36,328 nucleotides of DNA, taken from NCBI GenBank assembly GCA_035949055.1, contig DASZIO010000058.1, forward strand, positions 1-36,328, given 5' to 3'. The translations under genes and the position numbers were made by a program. Numbering within the stretch: position 1 is the first letter of the stretch; each line of letters starts with the position of its first letter. Below are positions 24,381 through 32,866 of the stretch, in pieces. Below the pieces are notes generated by a model that was given only the letters and a program-made list of their open reading frames with translations, searched no databases and was not told the DNA's origin. Source of the DNA: Bog-756 sp035949055 (GTDB taxonomy: Bacteria > Actinomycetota > Acidimicrobiia > Acidimicrobiales > RAAP-2).

Positions 24381-25595
24381 GTGACACCCAGGAGGACTGC
24401 GGCAGCCGTCCTGGCCTTCGTGGTCGTGGCCGGAGGCGGATGTGCAGCACGATCATCCAGCCCGACCGGGGCACACCGGCCCGTGATCCGGCCGGACCCG
24501 ACCACGTCCGTGCCGCCGACCAGCACGAGCCTGGCGCCATCGGCCACGCCTACCACCGTCCCGGCACCGGTCGCGCCCCCGCCGGGCTGGACGGCGGCCC
24601 TCACCTCGTTGCCGCCGGGAGGCGGCTTCACGTCGCTGTCCTGCATCTCGGACACGTTCTGCGTGGCCGCCGGAGGCGGCACCGACGACGCCGGCGGGCC
24701 GACCACCACCGGAGCCGGGGTCACCGTTTCGTGGGACGGAGCCTCATGGTCAGAGCCCTCGTTGTACTACCCCGCCCCGGGCACCGGGGCGGTCACCGCC
24801 CCGGTGCTGCCCTCCATCTCGTGTACGGCTGGCCCATCGTGCGCCATCGTCGACGGCTCGGACCACTTCAGCCGGGGGGACGGCACCAACTGGTCAGCTC
24901 CGGTTCCCATGACCACCGCTCCCGAGTTGCCGGCCAACCCGGCCGACCCTGGCCCTGGCCATCCCGGATCACGGTCGTCATCGGTATCCTGCCCCAGCGC
25001 CACCTTCTGCGCCGTCGTCGACAACACCGGTCACACCACCGCCATGCGGGGTGGGAGCTGGCTCGCCCCCCAGGCGTTCGCCCAAGGGGGTCCCGGCCCG
25101 GTCTCCCTCTACCAGGCCGGTCGCGTGGGCATGGCCTGTCTCAGCAACTCGTTCTGCACCGCCGTGGTCGGAGCCGCCGTGCTCGACTGGGACGGCACCA
25201 CCTGGTCCGAGGAGCCGACCCCCTGGACCGTCATGCCCCCGGCCGGCCCGACGGCCATGGCCTGCCCGAGCACCCACCTCTGTGCCATCGTGGCGGGCTC
25301 GAACCTCTGGGTCCGCAACGGGCAGGGTTGGACCTCGGGTGGGACCATCGACCCCGGCGGCGCTCTGAACGCCATCTCCTGCCCGACCGCCTCGTTCTGC
25401 CTGGCCACCGACACCACGGGGAAGGCGCTCACCTGGAACGGGTCGAGTTGGTCGTCGCCCCGGCAGGTCGTCCCACCGGCGATCCAGTACCCCGACCGAG
25501 GCACGTTCCTCTCGTGCCCGTCCGCTTCGTTCTGCATGGTCATGAACGGTGACGGCGACTACGCCACCTACGCGGCCCCGGGGACAGCGGGCTAG
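24381..25595 (+). CDS. Secreted protein with seven Cys-pair repeats (predicted beta-propeller)
   Basis: 404 residues. A signal peptide (AAAVLAFVVVAGGGC) suggests a lipoprotein at Cys21, although Gly-Gly-Gly-Cys is a loose lipobox. A Pro/Thr/Ser linker (30-68) follows, then seven repeats, each with a C-x5-C pair: 88/94, 148/154, 204/210, 253/259, 295/301, 334/340, 379/385. The repeat consensus is roughly SCPSxxFCxVVD, spaced 39-60 residues, with W-DG/NG-xxW motifs between. I infer a seven-bladed propeller with a disulfide per blade, exposed outside the membrane. Such proteins are frequent in Acidimicrobiia-type genomes but have no known function. The GTG start has GGAGGG before it. Confidence 0.82.
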   Translation: MTPRRTAAAVLAFVVVAGGGCAARSSSPTGAHRPVIRPDPTTSVPPTSTSLAPSATPTTVPAPVAPPPGWTAALTSLPPGGGFTSLSCISDTFCVAAGGGTDDAGGPTTTGAGVTVSWDGASWSEPSLYYPAPGTGAVTAPVLPSISCTAGPSCAIVDGSDHFSRGDGTNWSAPVPMTTAPELPANPADPGPGHPGSRSSSVSCPSATFCAVVDNTGHTTAMRGGSWLAPQAFAQGGPGPVSLYQAGRVGMACLSNSFCTAVVGAAVLDWDGTTWSEEPTPWTVMPPAGPTAMACPSTHLCAIVAGSNLWVRNGQGWTSGGTIDPGGALNAISCPTASFCLATDTTGKALTWNGSSWSSPRQVVPPAIQYPDRGTFLSCPSASFCMVMNGDGDYATYAAPGTAG

Positions 25596-25605
25596 GTCAT
25601 CTGCG

Positions 25606-26154
25606 TCAGACCTCGATCCCGGCCATCCCGGCCAGGGCGGTGACCGTCCGCCAGTTGCGGGTGGTGGCGAGGCCACCCAAACGGCGCTCAAGGTAGGTGT
25701 TGTTGAGCTTGGTGCGCCCATAGCCGCCGGGGCAGTGCAGGTAGGCCTCGCGGTCGACGACCATGACCCGGTCGTCCCCGGACCGATCGTGGCCGGCATT
25801 CAAGGCGTCCGCCGCCTGCGGGTCGGGCTCGTCGGCCAGGAAGGTCACGTGCAATGTCTTCGGGTCCACGCCGCGCCGGACAAAGGGGTTGAGCTCCAGC
25901 ACGGCCTCGAGCTCAGCCTTGGTCCGCACGAGGACCGGCACCGACCATCCGAGGTCCGAGGTCATCTGCTCCGCGATGGCCAAGCCCACCGATCGTGGGG
26001 AGCCGCGACCCGACAGCACGACGTTGCCACTCTGAACGTAGGTGGCCACGTCGGCGAAGCCTGCCGCAGCCACCAGCGCGCGCAGTTGGTCCATGGCCAG
26101 CCGGTTTCGGCCGCTGACATTGACACTCCGCAGCATGGCCACATAGGTGGGCAT
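25606..26154 (-). CDS. DUF1697 family protein
   Basis: 182 residues, the full length of DUF1697. Typical features: N-terminal MPTYVAMLRSVNVSGRN, then MDQLRALVAAAGFADVATYVQSGNVVL, and C-terminal TKLNNTYLERRLG followed by TTRNWRTV. Function is unknown; the protein looks soluble and cytoplasmic. It is separated from korB by 56 bp including a hairpin, so it may be a separate unit, but I see no confident promoter. Its stop is 10 bp from the stop of the convergent Cys-repeat gene. Confidence 0.92.
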   Translation of the reverse strand: MPTYVAMLRSVNVSGRNRLAMDQLRALVAAAGFADVATYVQSGNVVLSGRGSPRSVGLAIAEQMTSDLGWSVPVLVRTKAELEAVLELNPFVRRGVDPKTLHVTFLADEPDPQAADALNAGHDRSGDDRVMVVDREAYLHCPGGYGRTKLNNTYLERRLGGLATTRNWRTVTALAGMAGIEV

Positions 26155-26193
26155 TGCCTAATCCCGAGGGCCGTAGCGCTCGCGCCGCGTCGT

Positions 26194-26209
26194 CCGGTCG
26201 GAAGACCGG
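26194..26209 (-). terminator. Hairpin after korAB
   Basis: CCGGTC-GGAA-GACCGG (6-bp stem, tetraloop) directly beside the korB stop. Possible terminator of korAB; short, and no T-tract. Confidence 0.4.
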
Positions 26210-26210
26210 C

Positions 26211-27257
26211 CTAGATCACCGTCCAGGTTGACCCCGAGCGCAACAGCGCCTCGAGGTCCCCGGGACCACGCTTGGCGGTGGCATCGGCGATCTGCCGGGA
26301 CATCTCGGCGCCGTACTCCCGGCGCTCGACATCGCGGAACACGCCGATGGGTGTCGGCTCGTAGGGCCCGCGGGAGAGCCTGCTCAGCTGGAAGGCGAGG
26401 CCGGGGTTGTCCCGATGCTCGTCGTGGACCAGCAAGGCCGGCTCCCCGACGTCGGCCACCTCGACCACCTCCACGGATCCGTCACTGTGCAGCACGACCC
26501 CGTGCTCGCCCTCGGCCCCGAACCGGATCGGCTCGCCGTGGACCAGCGGGATGAGCATGGCAGACCGCTGATCCTTGCCGGTGATCTGTTCGAAGGCACC
26601 GTCATTGAACACGTTGCAGTTCTGATAGATCTCGACGAACGAGGCCCCGCCATGCTCGTGTGCCCGTCTGAAGGTCTCCATCATGTGCTTGCGGTCCATA
26701 TCGTGGGTGCGGGCCACAAACGAGGCTTCGGCGCCGAGGGCCAGGCTGAGCGGGTTGAAGGGTTGCTCGAGCGAGCCGAATGGTGTCGATTTCGTCACCT
26801 TGGCCACCTCGGAGGTGGGTGAATACTGACCCTTGGTCAGACCGTAGATCTGGTTGTTGAACAAGAGAATGGTGAGGTTGACGTTGCGGCGCAGGGCATG
26901 GATCAGGTGGTTGCCCCCGATCGAGAGGGCGTCCCCGTCGCCGGTCACCACCCACACGTCCAGATCGGGTCGCGTCGTGGCCAGCCCCGTGGCGATGGCC
27001 GGCGCCCGTCCGTGGATGGAGTGCATGCCGTAGGTGTTCATGTAGTAGGGGAACCGGGCGGCACATCCGATGCCGGAGAGGAACACCGTCTGCTCACGGC
27101 GCACGCCGAGCTCCGGCATCAGCATCTGGACGGCAGCCAGGATCGAGTAGTCGCCGCACCCCGGGCACCAGCGCACCTCTTGGTCGGAGGACCAGTCCTT
27201 CCTGGAGGTCACCGGCACTGACGCGGCTTCCGCCTCGAGACGGACGACGTCGGTCAT
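26211..27257 (-). CDS. korB: 2-oxoacid (2-oxoglutarate):ferredoxin oxidoreductase beta subunit
   Basis: TPP- and 4Fe-4S-containing subunit, 348 residues. Cluster ligands Cys31 and Cys34 (WCPGCG), Cys65 (GIGC) and Cys214 (QNCNVF) are present. The TPP/Mg motif is GDGDALSIGGNHLIHALRRN with LLFNNQIYG closing it. The enzyme oxidatively decarboxylates 2-oxoglutarate to succinyl-CoA with ferredoxin as acceptor (or runs in reverse); assignment to 2-oxoglutarate rather than pyruvate follows overall resemblance to actinobacterial KorB and is an inference. The ATG overlaps the korA stop by 1 nt (TGATG), so subunits are made in step. Confidence 0.93.
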   Translation of the reverse strand: MTDVVRLEAEAASVPVTSRKDWSSDQEVRWCPGCGDYSILAAVQMLMPELGVRREQTVFLSGIGCAARFPYYMNTYGMHSIHGRAPAIATGLATTRPDLDVWVVTGDGDALSIGGNHLIHALRRNVNLTILLFNNQIYGLTKGQYSPTSEVAKVTKSTPFGSLEQPFNPLSLALGAEASFVARTHDMDRKHMMETFRRAHEHGGASFVEIYQNCNVFNDGAFEQITGKDQRSAMLIPLVHGEPIRFGAEGEHGVVLHSDGSVEVVEVADVGEPALLVHDEHRDNPGLAFQLSRLSRGPYEPTPIGVFRDVERREYGAEMSRQIADATAKRGPGDLEALLRSGSTWTVI

Positions 27258-29236
27258 CAGTCGGACACCTTCTCCCGTGACCCCTGCTCCCGGGACGGGT
27301 GTCCCACCCGGCCATTGCCGCCGGTGCCAGCCGTTCCGTCCGCCTCAACGGCCGATGCGGTCCCCTCGATCTGTTGAAGCATGGCGGTCTCCAACGCCGC
27401 GGCCCGGAACGGTACTCCCTGAACCTGGGTGAACGAAATCGCGTCGACCAGGTACTCGGCCCGGAGCAGCCGACTCAGCTGACCCAGGTTGACCTCGGGA
27501 ACGAGTACCTTGCGATAGCGGCCGAGCACCTCCCCCAGATCGGCGGGGAACGGGTTGAGGTGGACCAGATGGGCGTGGGCCACCCGATAGCCACGGGCCC
27601 GGACCCGCCTCACTCCGGCGGCGATGGCGCCATAGGTGGACCCCCACCCGACCACGAGGAGCTCGGCACCCTCCTCGTCATCCACATCGGTGGGTGGGAT
27701 GTCGGCGGCGATCCCGGCCACCTTGGCCGCGCGTAGGCGGGTCATCCGCTCGTGATTGGGGCCGTCGTAGGCCACATTGCCCGCGCCATCGGACTTCTCG
27801 AGACCGCCGATCCGGTGCTCGAGGCCGGCCACCCCGGGCGGGGCCCAGGGTCGGGCCAGGGTCTCGGGGTCACGGACGTAGGGCCAGAAGATCCCGTCGC
27901 CATCGGGATCGGTGTGGTTGGGCTCCGTGGCGAAGTCGGGGTCGATGACCGGGAGCTCGGCCAGGTCGGGCAGCCGCCACGGTTCGGTCCCGTTGGCCAG
28001 ATACCCATCGGAGAGCAACATCACCGGAGTCCGGTACTTGACCGCCAGGCGCACCGCCTCCAGCGTGGCCTCGAAGCAGTGTGCAGGCGTCTTGGCCGCC
28101 ACGATGGGCAACGGCGCCTCGCCGTGACGACCGTACATGGCGTGCAGCAGGTCGGCCTGCTCGGTCTTCGTCGGCAGACCGGTGGAGGGCCCGCCGCGCT
28201 GTATGTCGATGATCAACAGGGGGAGCTCGAGGCTGATGGCGAGGCCCATCGTCTCCGACTTCAGGTCGATACCCGGTCCGGACGTGGTGGTCACACCCAA
28301 CCCGCCCCCGAACGCCGCCCCGAGGGCGGCGCCGATGCCGGAGATCTCGTCCTCCGCCTGGAATGTTCGGACACCGAACTGCTTGTGTTTGGAGAGTTCG
28401 TGCAAGATGTCCGAAGCAGGCGTGATGGGGTAGGTGCCGAGGAAGAGCTGTAGACCGCTACGGGTGGCGGCCACGATGAGGCCCCAGGCCGTCGCGGTGT
28501 TGCCCGTGATGTTGACGTACTCCCCGGGCTCCAGTGCCGCCGGCCGTACCTCGTAGGACGATTCGAACAGCTCGGCGGTCTCCCCGAAGTGGTAGCCGGC
28601 CTTGAAGGCCCGCAAGTTGGCCTCCATGACGAGGGGCCGGCCCGCGTACTTCTGCTGGATCCAATCGGCGGTGGCCTCGATGGGCCGGGTGTAGAGCCAA
28701 CTGATCAGCCCCAGCGCGAAGAAGTTCTTCGACCGTTCTGCGTCACGAGGCTTGACACCGGCCTCCTTGGACACCTCGGTGGTGATCGAGGTCATCGGGA
28801 CCTCGTAGACGGTGTAGGCCGCCAGCGTTCCGTCGCCCAGTGGGTTCGTGTCGTAGCCGGCCTTCTTGAGGTTGCGCTCGTCGAAGGCGTCGACGTTCAC
28901 GATGACGGTTGCCCCCTTGGGCAGACCCGAGAGGTTGGCGCTGAGCGCCGCGGGGTTCATGGCCACCAACACGTTCGGCGAGTCGCCGGGTGTCAGGATG
29001 TCGTGGTCCGAGATGTGCACCTGGAAGGCGGATACCCCGGCCAGCGTCCCAGCCGGGGCACGGATCTCGGCCGGGAAGTCGGGGAAGGTGGCCAAATCGT
29101 TCCCGAGCAGGGCCGACATATTTGTGAACCGGTCCCCGGCGAGCTGCATCCCGTCCCCGGAGTCGCCCGCGAACCGGATCACCACGCGGTCCAGCACTTG
29201 GGGAGACTTCGGATCGGTGGTGGTGTCGGACACCAT
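27257..29236 (-). CDS. korA: 2-oxoacid (2-oxoglutarate):ferredoxin oxidoreductase alpha subunit (gamma-alpha fusion)
   Basis: 659 residues combining the gamma domain (RFAGDSGDGMQLAGDRF, residues 19-200) and the pyrimidine-binding alpha domain (TGNTATAWGLIVAATRSGL, TYPITPASDILHELS, and GIGAALGAAFGGGLGVTTTSGPG). It pairs with KorB in a heterotetramer. The start is ATG 29236, or the GTG next to it; GAGGAG is very close (1-4 nt) and TACGAA is 7 nt upstream, so a leaderless start is possible. Longer N-terminal extension is not homologous. The C-terminal tail of about 40 residues is Gly/Thr-rich and probably disordered. Confidence 0.93.
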   Translation of the reverse strand: MVSDTTTDPKSPQVLDRVVIRFAGDSGDGMQLAGDRFTNMSALLGNDLATFPDFPAEIRAPAGTLAGVSAFQVHISDHDILTPGDSPNVLVAMNPAALSANLSGLPKGATVIVNVDAFDERNLKKAGYDTNPLGDGTLAAYTVYEVPMTSITTEVSKEAGVKPRDAERSKNFFALGLISWLYTRPIEATADWIQQKYAGRPLVMEANLRAFKAGYHFGETAELFESSYEVRPAALEPGEYVNITGNTATAWGLIVAATRSGLQLFLGTYPITPASDILHELSKHKQFGVRTFQAEDEISGIGAALGAAFGGGLGVTTTSGPGIDLKSETMGLAISLELPLLIIDIQRGGPSTGLPTKTEQADLLHAMYGRHGEAPLPIVAAKTPAHCFEATLEAVRLAVKYRTPVMLLSDGYLANGTEPWRLPDLAELPVIDPDFATEPNHTDPDGDGIFWPYVRDPETLARPWAPPGVAGLEHRIGGLEKSDGAGNVAYDGPNHERMTRLRAAKVAGIAADIPPTDVDDEEGAELLVVGWGSTYGAIAAGVRRVRARGYRVAHAHLVHLNPFPADLGEVLGRYRKVLVPEVNLGQLSRLLRAEYLVDAISFTQVQGVPFRAAALETAMLQQIEGTASAVEADGTAGTGGNGRVGHPSREQGSREKVSD

Positions 29237-29378
29237 GCTCCTCTTCGTACTGGCGTGTGGCACGTTCAGCGGCGCCGACACCAGTCTACTGTCGGCCCCC
29301 TGCACCGTAGCGAAGCCCGCGGCTCAGCTGGGGTCATCCCCGCCGCTGGGACTGCTCGGGTCGGGGGACGGCGCGCCC

Positions 29379-29527
29379 CTCAGGCGTCAGGCGATGGTCA
29401 CCGACTCGTCCAGGTAGACGTCCTGGACGGCTCAGGCGTCAGTCACCGACTCGTCCAGGTAGACGTCCTGGATGGCTCAGGCGTCAGGCGATGGTCACCG
29501 ACTCGTCCAGGTAAACGTCCTGGATGG
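29379..29527. repeat. Tandem triplication of the fba 3' end
   Basis: Three head-to-tail copies of a 52-bp unit: 29379-29430, 29431-29475 (7 bp shorter, GCGATGG missing) and 29476-29527. The last holds the true final codons and stop of fba; the other two lie downstream of the stop and repeat the coding sequence for QDVYLDESVT, each ending in its own stop. Copies differ at one or two bases besides the deletion. This occupies most of the fba-korA gap. Confidence 0.95.
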
Positions 29528-30533
29528 CATGGATGAGGGACGAACCCTCCTCGATGGGCCGCTGGAACGCCTTGCGCCCGACGATCAGGCCGGCCCCTCC
29601 CGCCCGCTTGTTGATCACTGCGGTGCGGACCGCCTGGGTCAGGTCGTCGGCGCCCTTCGACTCACCGCCGGAATTGATGAGCGGGATCCGCCCGGCGTAG
29701 CAGTTCACTACCTGCCAACGGGTGAGATCGATCGGGTGGTCCGAGGTGAGCTGGCTGTAGACCAAGGGGTCGGTCTTGCCGAACTTGAGGGCGTTGTACC
29801 CGCCGTTGTTCTCGGGTTGCTTCTGCTTGATGATGTCCGCCTCGATGGTCACCCCGAGATGGTTGGCCTGCCCGGTGAGATCGGCCGCCAAATGGTAGTC
29901 CGTGTCACCCTGCTTGAAGGCCGAATTGCGCAGGTAACACCAGAGCACGGTGAACATGCCGAGGCGGTGCGCCTCGCTGAACGCCCTCGACACCTCCCCG
30001 ATCTGCCGGTCGGCGCCCTCGGAGCCGTAGTAGACGGTGGCACCCACCCCGACGGCCCCGAGGTCGGCCGCCTGGCCGACGCTGGCGAACATCACCTGGT
30101 CGTACGTATTCGGATAATTGAGGAAGTCGTTGTGATTGAGCTTCACGATGAAGGGGATGCGGTGCACGTAGCGGCGAGACACGATGCCGAGTCCGCCGAG
30201 GGTGGTGGCGATGGCGTTGCAGTCGCCGGCGATGGCCAGATCACACAGACGCGCCGGGTCGAAGTAGGCCGGGAACTTGGAGAAGCTGGCCGCCGCGGAA
30301 TGCTCGATGCCCTGGTCGACGGGGAGGATGGAGAGGTAGCCGGTTCCGCCCAGGCGGCCGGTGTGGTACAAGGATGCGAGGTTGCGCAGCACGGTCGACG
30401 ACCGGTCCGAGTCGAGGAAGACCCGCTCGAACTGATCAGGCCCGGGGAGCGTGAGGTGATCGGCCGGAAACGCCTTGGCCACATGGTTCAGGAGCGAGTC
30501 GGACTCGTCACCGAGCAGTCGTTCGATGTTCAT
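29484..30533 (-). CDS. Class I fructose-bisphosphate aldolase (DhnA/FbaB type)
   Basis: Glycolytic/gluconeogenic Schiff-base aldolase, 349 residues. Phosphate- and substrate-binding segments are visible: ILPVDQGIEHS (69-79), PFIVKLNHNDFLNYP (127-141), GAVGVGATVYYGSE, the candidate Schiff-base Lys236 in EADIIKQKQ, and the C-terminal INSGGESKGADD and GLIVGRKAFQRP loops. This is the bacterial/archaeal class I type, unrelated to the zinc-dependent class II enzyme. The ATG is preceded by TAGGAT at 7 nt, which overlaps the stop codon of the TPR gene. Its 3' end is tandemly duplicated downstream. Confidence 0.93.
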   Translation of the reverse strand: MNIERLLGDESDSLLNHVAKAFPADHLTLPGPDQFERVFLDSDRSSTVLRNLASLYHTGRLGGTGYLSILPVDQGIEHSAAASFSKFPAYFDPARLCDLAIAGDCNAIATTLGGLGIVSRRYVHRIPFIVKLNHNDFLNYPNTYDQVMFASVGQAADLGAVGVGATVYYGSEGADRQIGEVSRAFSEAHRLGMFTVLWCYLRNSAFKQGDTDYHLAADLTGQANHLGVTIEADIIKQKQPENNGGYNALKFGKTDPLVYSQLTSDHPIDLTRWQVVNCYAGRIPLINSGGESKGADDLTQAVRTAVINKRAGGAGLIVGRKAFQRPIEEGSSLIHAIQDVYLDESVTIA

Positions 30534-30540
30534 GAGAGAA

Positions 30541-30546
30541 ATCCTA
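30541..30546 (-). promoter_or_regulatory. fba -10 box overlapping the upstream stop codon
   Basis: TAGGAT on the minus strand, 7 nt before the fba ATG; its first three bases are the TAG stop of the TPR gene. Confidence 0.5.
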
Positions 30547-31845
30547 ACGGGGGTCCCGCGGCTGGTTGGCCGAACGTCGCCGCCGGGCGGGAGGGCCCAG
30601 TGACTCGAGCCGCTCGTCCACGTCGTAGGCATGTGGGTCGGCGTCGCTCACCCGAAGGAACAGCTCTCGGGACTTGGCCAGGTCACCCGAGCGCTCCATG
30701 AGGTCGGCGAGCACGTACCACTGCCGGACGTGGCGCTCCGCCGGATTGCGCACCCGGCGCCCCGCCCCGGCCTCCAGCAGCACCGCCACCGCGCCGGCCA
30801 GGTCGCCCCGGTCGGCGCGGGTGCCGGCGAGTACCAACCGGCCCTCGGAGAGGACCTCCGGGTCAGGTGACCCCTGCCGCAGCTCGGAGAAGAGCGCCTC
30901 GACCCGCTTCGGCCGGCCAAGGGCACGTTGGCAGTCCATGCGCACCGGGTGTTGGTCGACCGAACCGGTGAGCGCGCCGTAGGCCTCGAGGTTGACCAGA
31001 GCGGCCCGCCACCACCCCTGGTGGTACTGGCTCAGGCCGGCCAGCTCACGGGCCGACGGGGCGTTCGGGAGGGCGTCGACCACCGTCTTCAGGATGCGAG
31101 AGGCGTCCCGATACCGCTCGCGTTCGTAGGCTCCGAGGCCCGCGGCCATCCGTTCGGTGATCCGGTCACGCACGTGGCCCCAGTCGGGCCCGGCCGCCGA
31201 GGCCAGCTCGGCGACCACCTCGGGCGGCAGCCCGTCCACCGGTCGCTCCTTGCTTCGGCGTCCGGGTCCGGGCGTGGGCCTCGGCGTCTTGGACCGGGCC
31301 GAGGGACCCGCGGTGGTCGGCCGATCAGTCCGTTCCCAACGCTCGGGGACGAAATCATCGTCACGGGTCCGGGTCCGCCGGCGTCCTTCTGCCGTATCGG
31401 GGCCAGGGTCGCCACGGGTACCGTCGCCGGCCCGTACCGCGCTTGCCCCGCGCCGAGCGACGCTCCCCCAGCCCTTGCCGACCACCGGACCACTGCCCCG
31501 AGGCGGGTGGCCCGGGCCGGCCCGGCCACCAGAGCGCCGCTCCGCCCAGTTCCCCGGCGCCGTGCGTTTCCCCGGTGTGGCCCGTTTCCCCGGCGGAACC
31601 CGGCGCGCAGGCACCGGGCGGCCGTCGGGGGAGCCCGACAGCTGACCTCGACCTCGACCTCGTCCTTGGGCCTGACCATGGAGCGCACCGGATCGCTGCC
31701 CCGCGGCCGACCCTCGGTGGGCCTGGCCCCCGGATCCCCGGACCTGGGCCGACGGACGGGGATCTGAGGCCCCCGTCCGTCGCCGTGGCGGAGCTCCGGC
31801 CCCGCCGCGCCGGCGCGACGAGCCAGAGGGCGGTTTCGACGGCAT
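30544..31845 (-). CDS. TPR-like protein with long basic disordered N terminus
   Basis: 433 residues. The first ~205 are Arg/Gly/Pro/Ser-rich, low-complexity, strongly basic and probably disordered. The second half (about 206-420) is helical with tetratricopeptide-like periodicity (YERERYRDASRILKTVVDALPNAPSARELAGLSQY, later GDLAGAVAVLLEAG, SGDLAKSRELFLRVSDADP), suggesting a protein-protein interaction scaffold. No catalytic motif, signal peptide or membrane segment. The basic tail may bind nucleic acid; that is only a guess. TAGGCT lies 6 nt before the ATG. Related proteins in actinobacteria carry the same split. Confidence 0.8.
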   Translation of the reverse strand: MPSKPPSGSSRRRGGAGAPPRRRTGASDPRPSAQVRGSGGQAHRGSAAGQRSGALHGQAQGRGRGRGQLSGSPDGRPVPARRVPPGKRATPGKRTAPGNWAERRSGGRAGPGHPPRGSGPVVGKGWGSVARRGASAVRAGDGTRGDPGPDTAEGRRRTRTRDDDFVPERWERTDRPTTAGPSARSKTPRPTPGPGRRSKERPVDGLPPEVVAELASAAGPDWGHVRDRITERMAAGLGAYERERYRDASRILKTVVDALPNAPSARELAGLSQYHQGWWRAALVNLEAYGALTGSVDQHPVRMDCQRALGRPKRVEALFSELRQGSPDPEVLSEGRLVLAGTRADRGDLAGAVAVLLEAGAGRRVRNPAERHVRQWYVLADLMERSGDLAKSRELFLRVSDADPHAYDVDERLESLGPPARRRRSANQPRDPR

Positions 31846-31851
31846 TCGCCG

Positions 31852-31857
31852 AGCCTA
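31852..31857 (-). promoter_or_regulatory. -10 box of TPR gene
   Basis: TAGGCT on the minus strand, 6 nt before ATG 31845. Confidence 0.45.
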
Positions 31858-31930
31858 CCGGCACCTCGATCAGGGACCGGTAGGACTGGCGCTGCTCACC
31901 GAGGACCGGCCGCCTCGGGGATCGCCCGCC

Positions 31931-32866
31931 TCACCGGGCCGGGCCGTGCTGCGATCCGGCCTGCGATCCGGCCTGCGATCCGGTCTGCGATCCCACCACG
32001 GCGGCGCTGAGCGTGGCCAGCTTGTCCGGATTCGACACCACCCGGACGCCGACCACCTTCCCGTCCAGGATGTCCAGGACCAATGACGCCACCACCATGC
32101 CCCCTTCGATGAGGACGGCACCCGGCTGGCCGTTCAGGGTCACGTCGCGGGGCACACCGTGAAGCCGTTTGGCCACGTTGACGAGGAATCGTGAGCTGCG
32201 ATGCACACCGACCACCGGCCGCATGGCGGCCCGGACCTTCCCCCCGCCGTCTGTCCACACCACGACGTCATCGGCCAAAAGCCGGCGGAGGCCGTCGAGG
32301 TCACCGGTGCCGCACGCCAGCAGGAAGGCATGGGTGAGCTCCCGGCCGTGGTCGGCGTCGGCGTCGAAGCGCTGGCGCCGGTCCCCGATGCGCCGACGGG
32401 CCCGGGCCGCCAACTGGCGGCACCCGGGCTCGGTGCGGCCCAACGACCGGGCGATCTCGTCGAACCGATAACCGAAGATGTCGTGCAGGAGGAAGGCGGC
32501 GCGCTCCGGGGGTGTGAGCTCCTCCAACAGGACCAGAAAGGCCAGCGACAGGGAGTCGGCCTGCTCCAGCGCCGACGATTCGTCCTCGAGCGCCACTGGC
32601 TCGGGCAACCACGGGCCGGCGTAGTCGACCCGCTGGGCATGGGCCGACTCGAGCTGGTCCATGCACAACCTGGTCACGATGGTCACCAGGTAGGCCCGAA
32701 CAGCGGACACTGTGTCGTCCCCGCGGCGGAGCCAACGCAGGCTGGCTTCCTGCACCATGTCCTCGGCATCCGACGCGCTGCCGAGCATCCGGTAGGCGAT
32801 CCCGAAGAGCAACCCCCGCCACTCCTCGAAGGCGGCGACGTCCGCCTCAGACGAGCGCGGGTCCAC
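31931..32866 (-). CDS. ECF41-group RNA polymerase sigma factor (SigJ-like) with SnoaL-like domain
   Basis: 311 residues. Sigma region 2 (RMLGSASDAEDMVQEASLRWL, 26-46), the group-specific WLPEP linker (86-90), region 4 (PPERAAFLL through QLAARARRRI, 119-160), and a SnoaL_2-like C-terminal domain with DGGGK (206-210) and NPDKL (279-283). These are ECF41 marks; the fused domain replaces an anti-sigma factor and controls activity. The start is a GTG with AAGGAGG 3 nt before it, overlapping the upstream gene by 20 nt. Residues 292-306 are GSQ repeats beyond the conserved NPDKL tail, encoded by a 12-bp tandem repeat. Confidence 0.95.
   Translation of the reverse strand: MDPRSSEADVAAFEEWRGLLFGIAYRMLGSASDAEDMVQEASLRWLRRGDDTVSAVRAYLVTIVTRLCMDQLESAHAQRVDYAGPWLPEPVALEDESSALEQADSLSLAFLVLLEELTPPERAAFLLHDIFGYRFDEIARSLGRTEPGCRQLAARARRRIGDRRQRFDADADHGRELTHAFLLACGTGDLDGLRRLLADDVVVWTDGGGKVRAAMRPVVGVHRSSRFLVNVAKRLHGVPRDVTLNGQPGAVLIEGGMVVASLVLDILDGKVVGVRVVSNPDKLATLSAAVVGSQTGSQAGSQAGSQHGPAR
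31949..31996. repeat. 12-bp minisatellite at the sigma-factor 3' end
   Basis: Units CTGCGATCCGGC, twice exact, then one and two further copies with substitutions (31949-31960, 31961-31972, 31973-31984, 31985-31996). On the coding strand they encode Ala/Thr-Gly-Ser-Gln repeats. The 12-bp period keeps frame, so copy number can change without truncating the protein. Confidence 0.9.

Noticed and set aside
26228..26554. Plus-strand frame over korB 3' end
   Set aside because: Arg/Pro-rich antisense shadow of korB without start signals.
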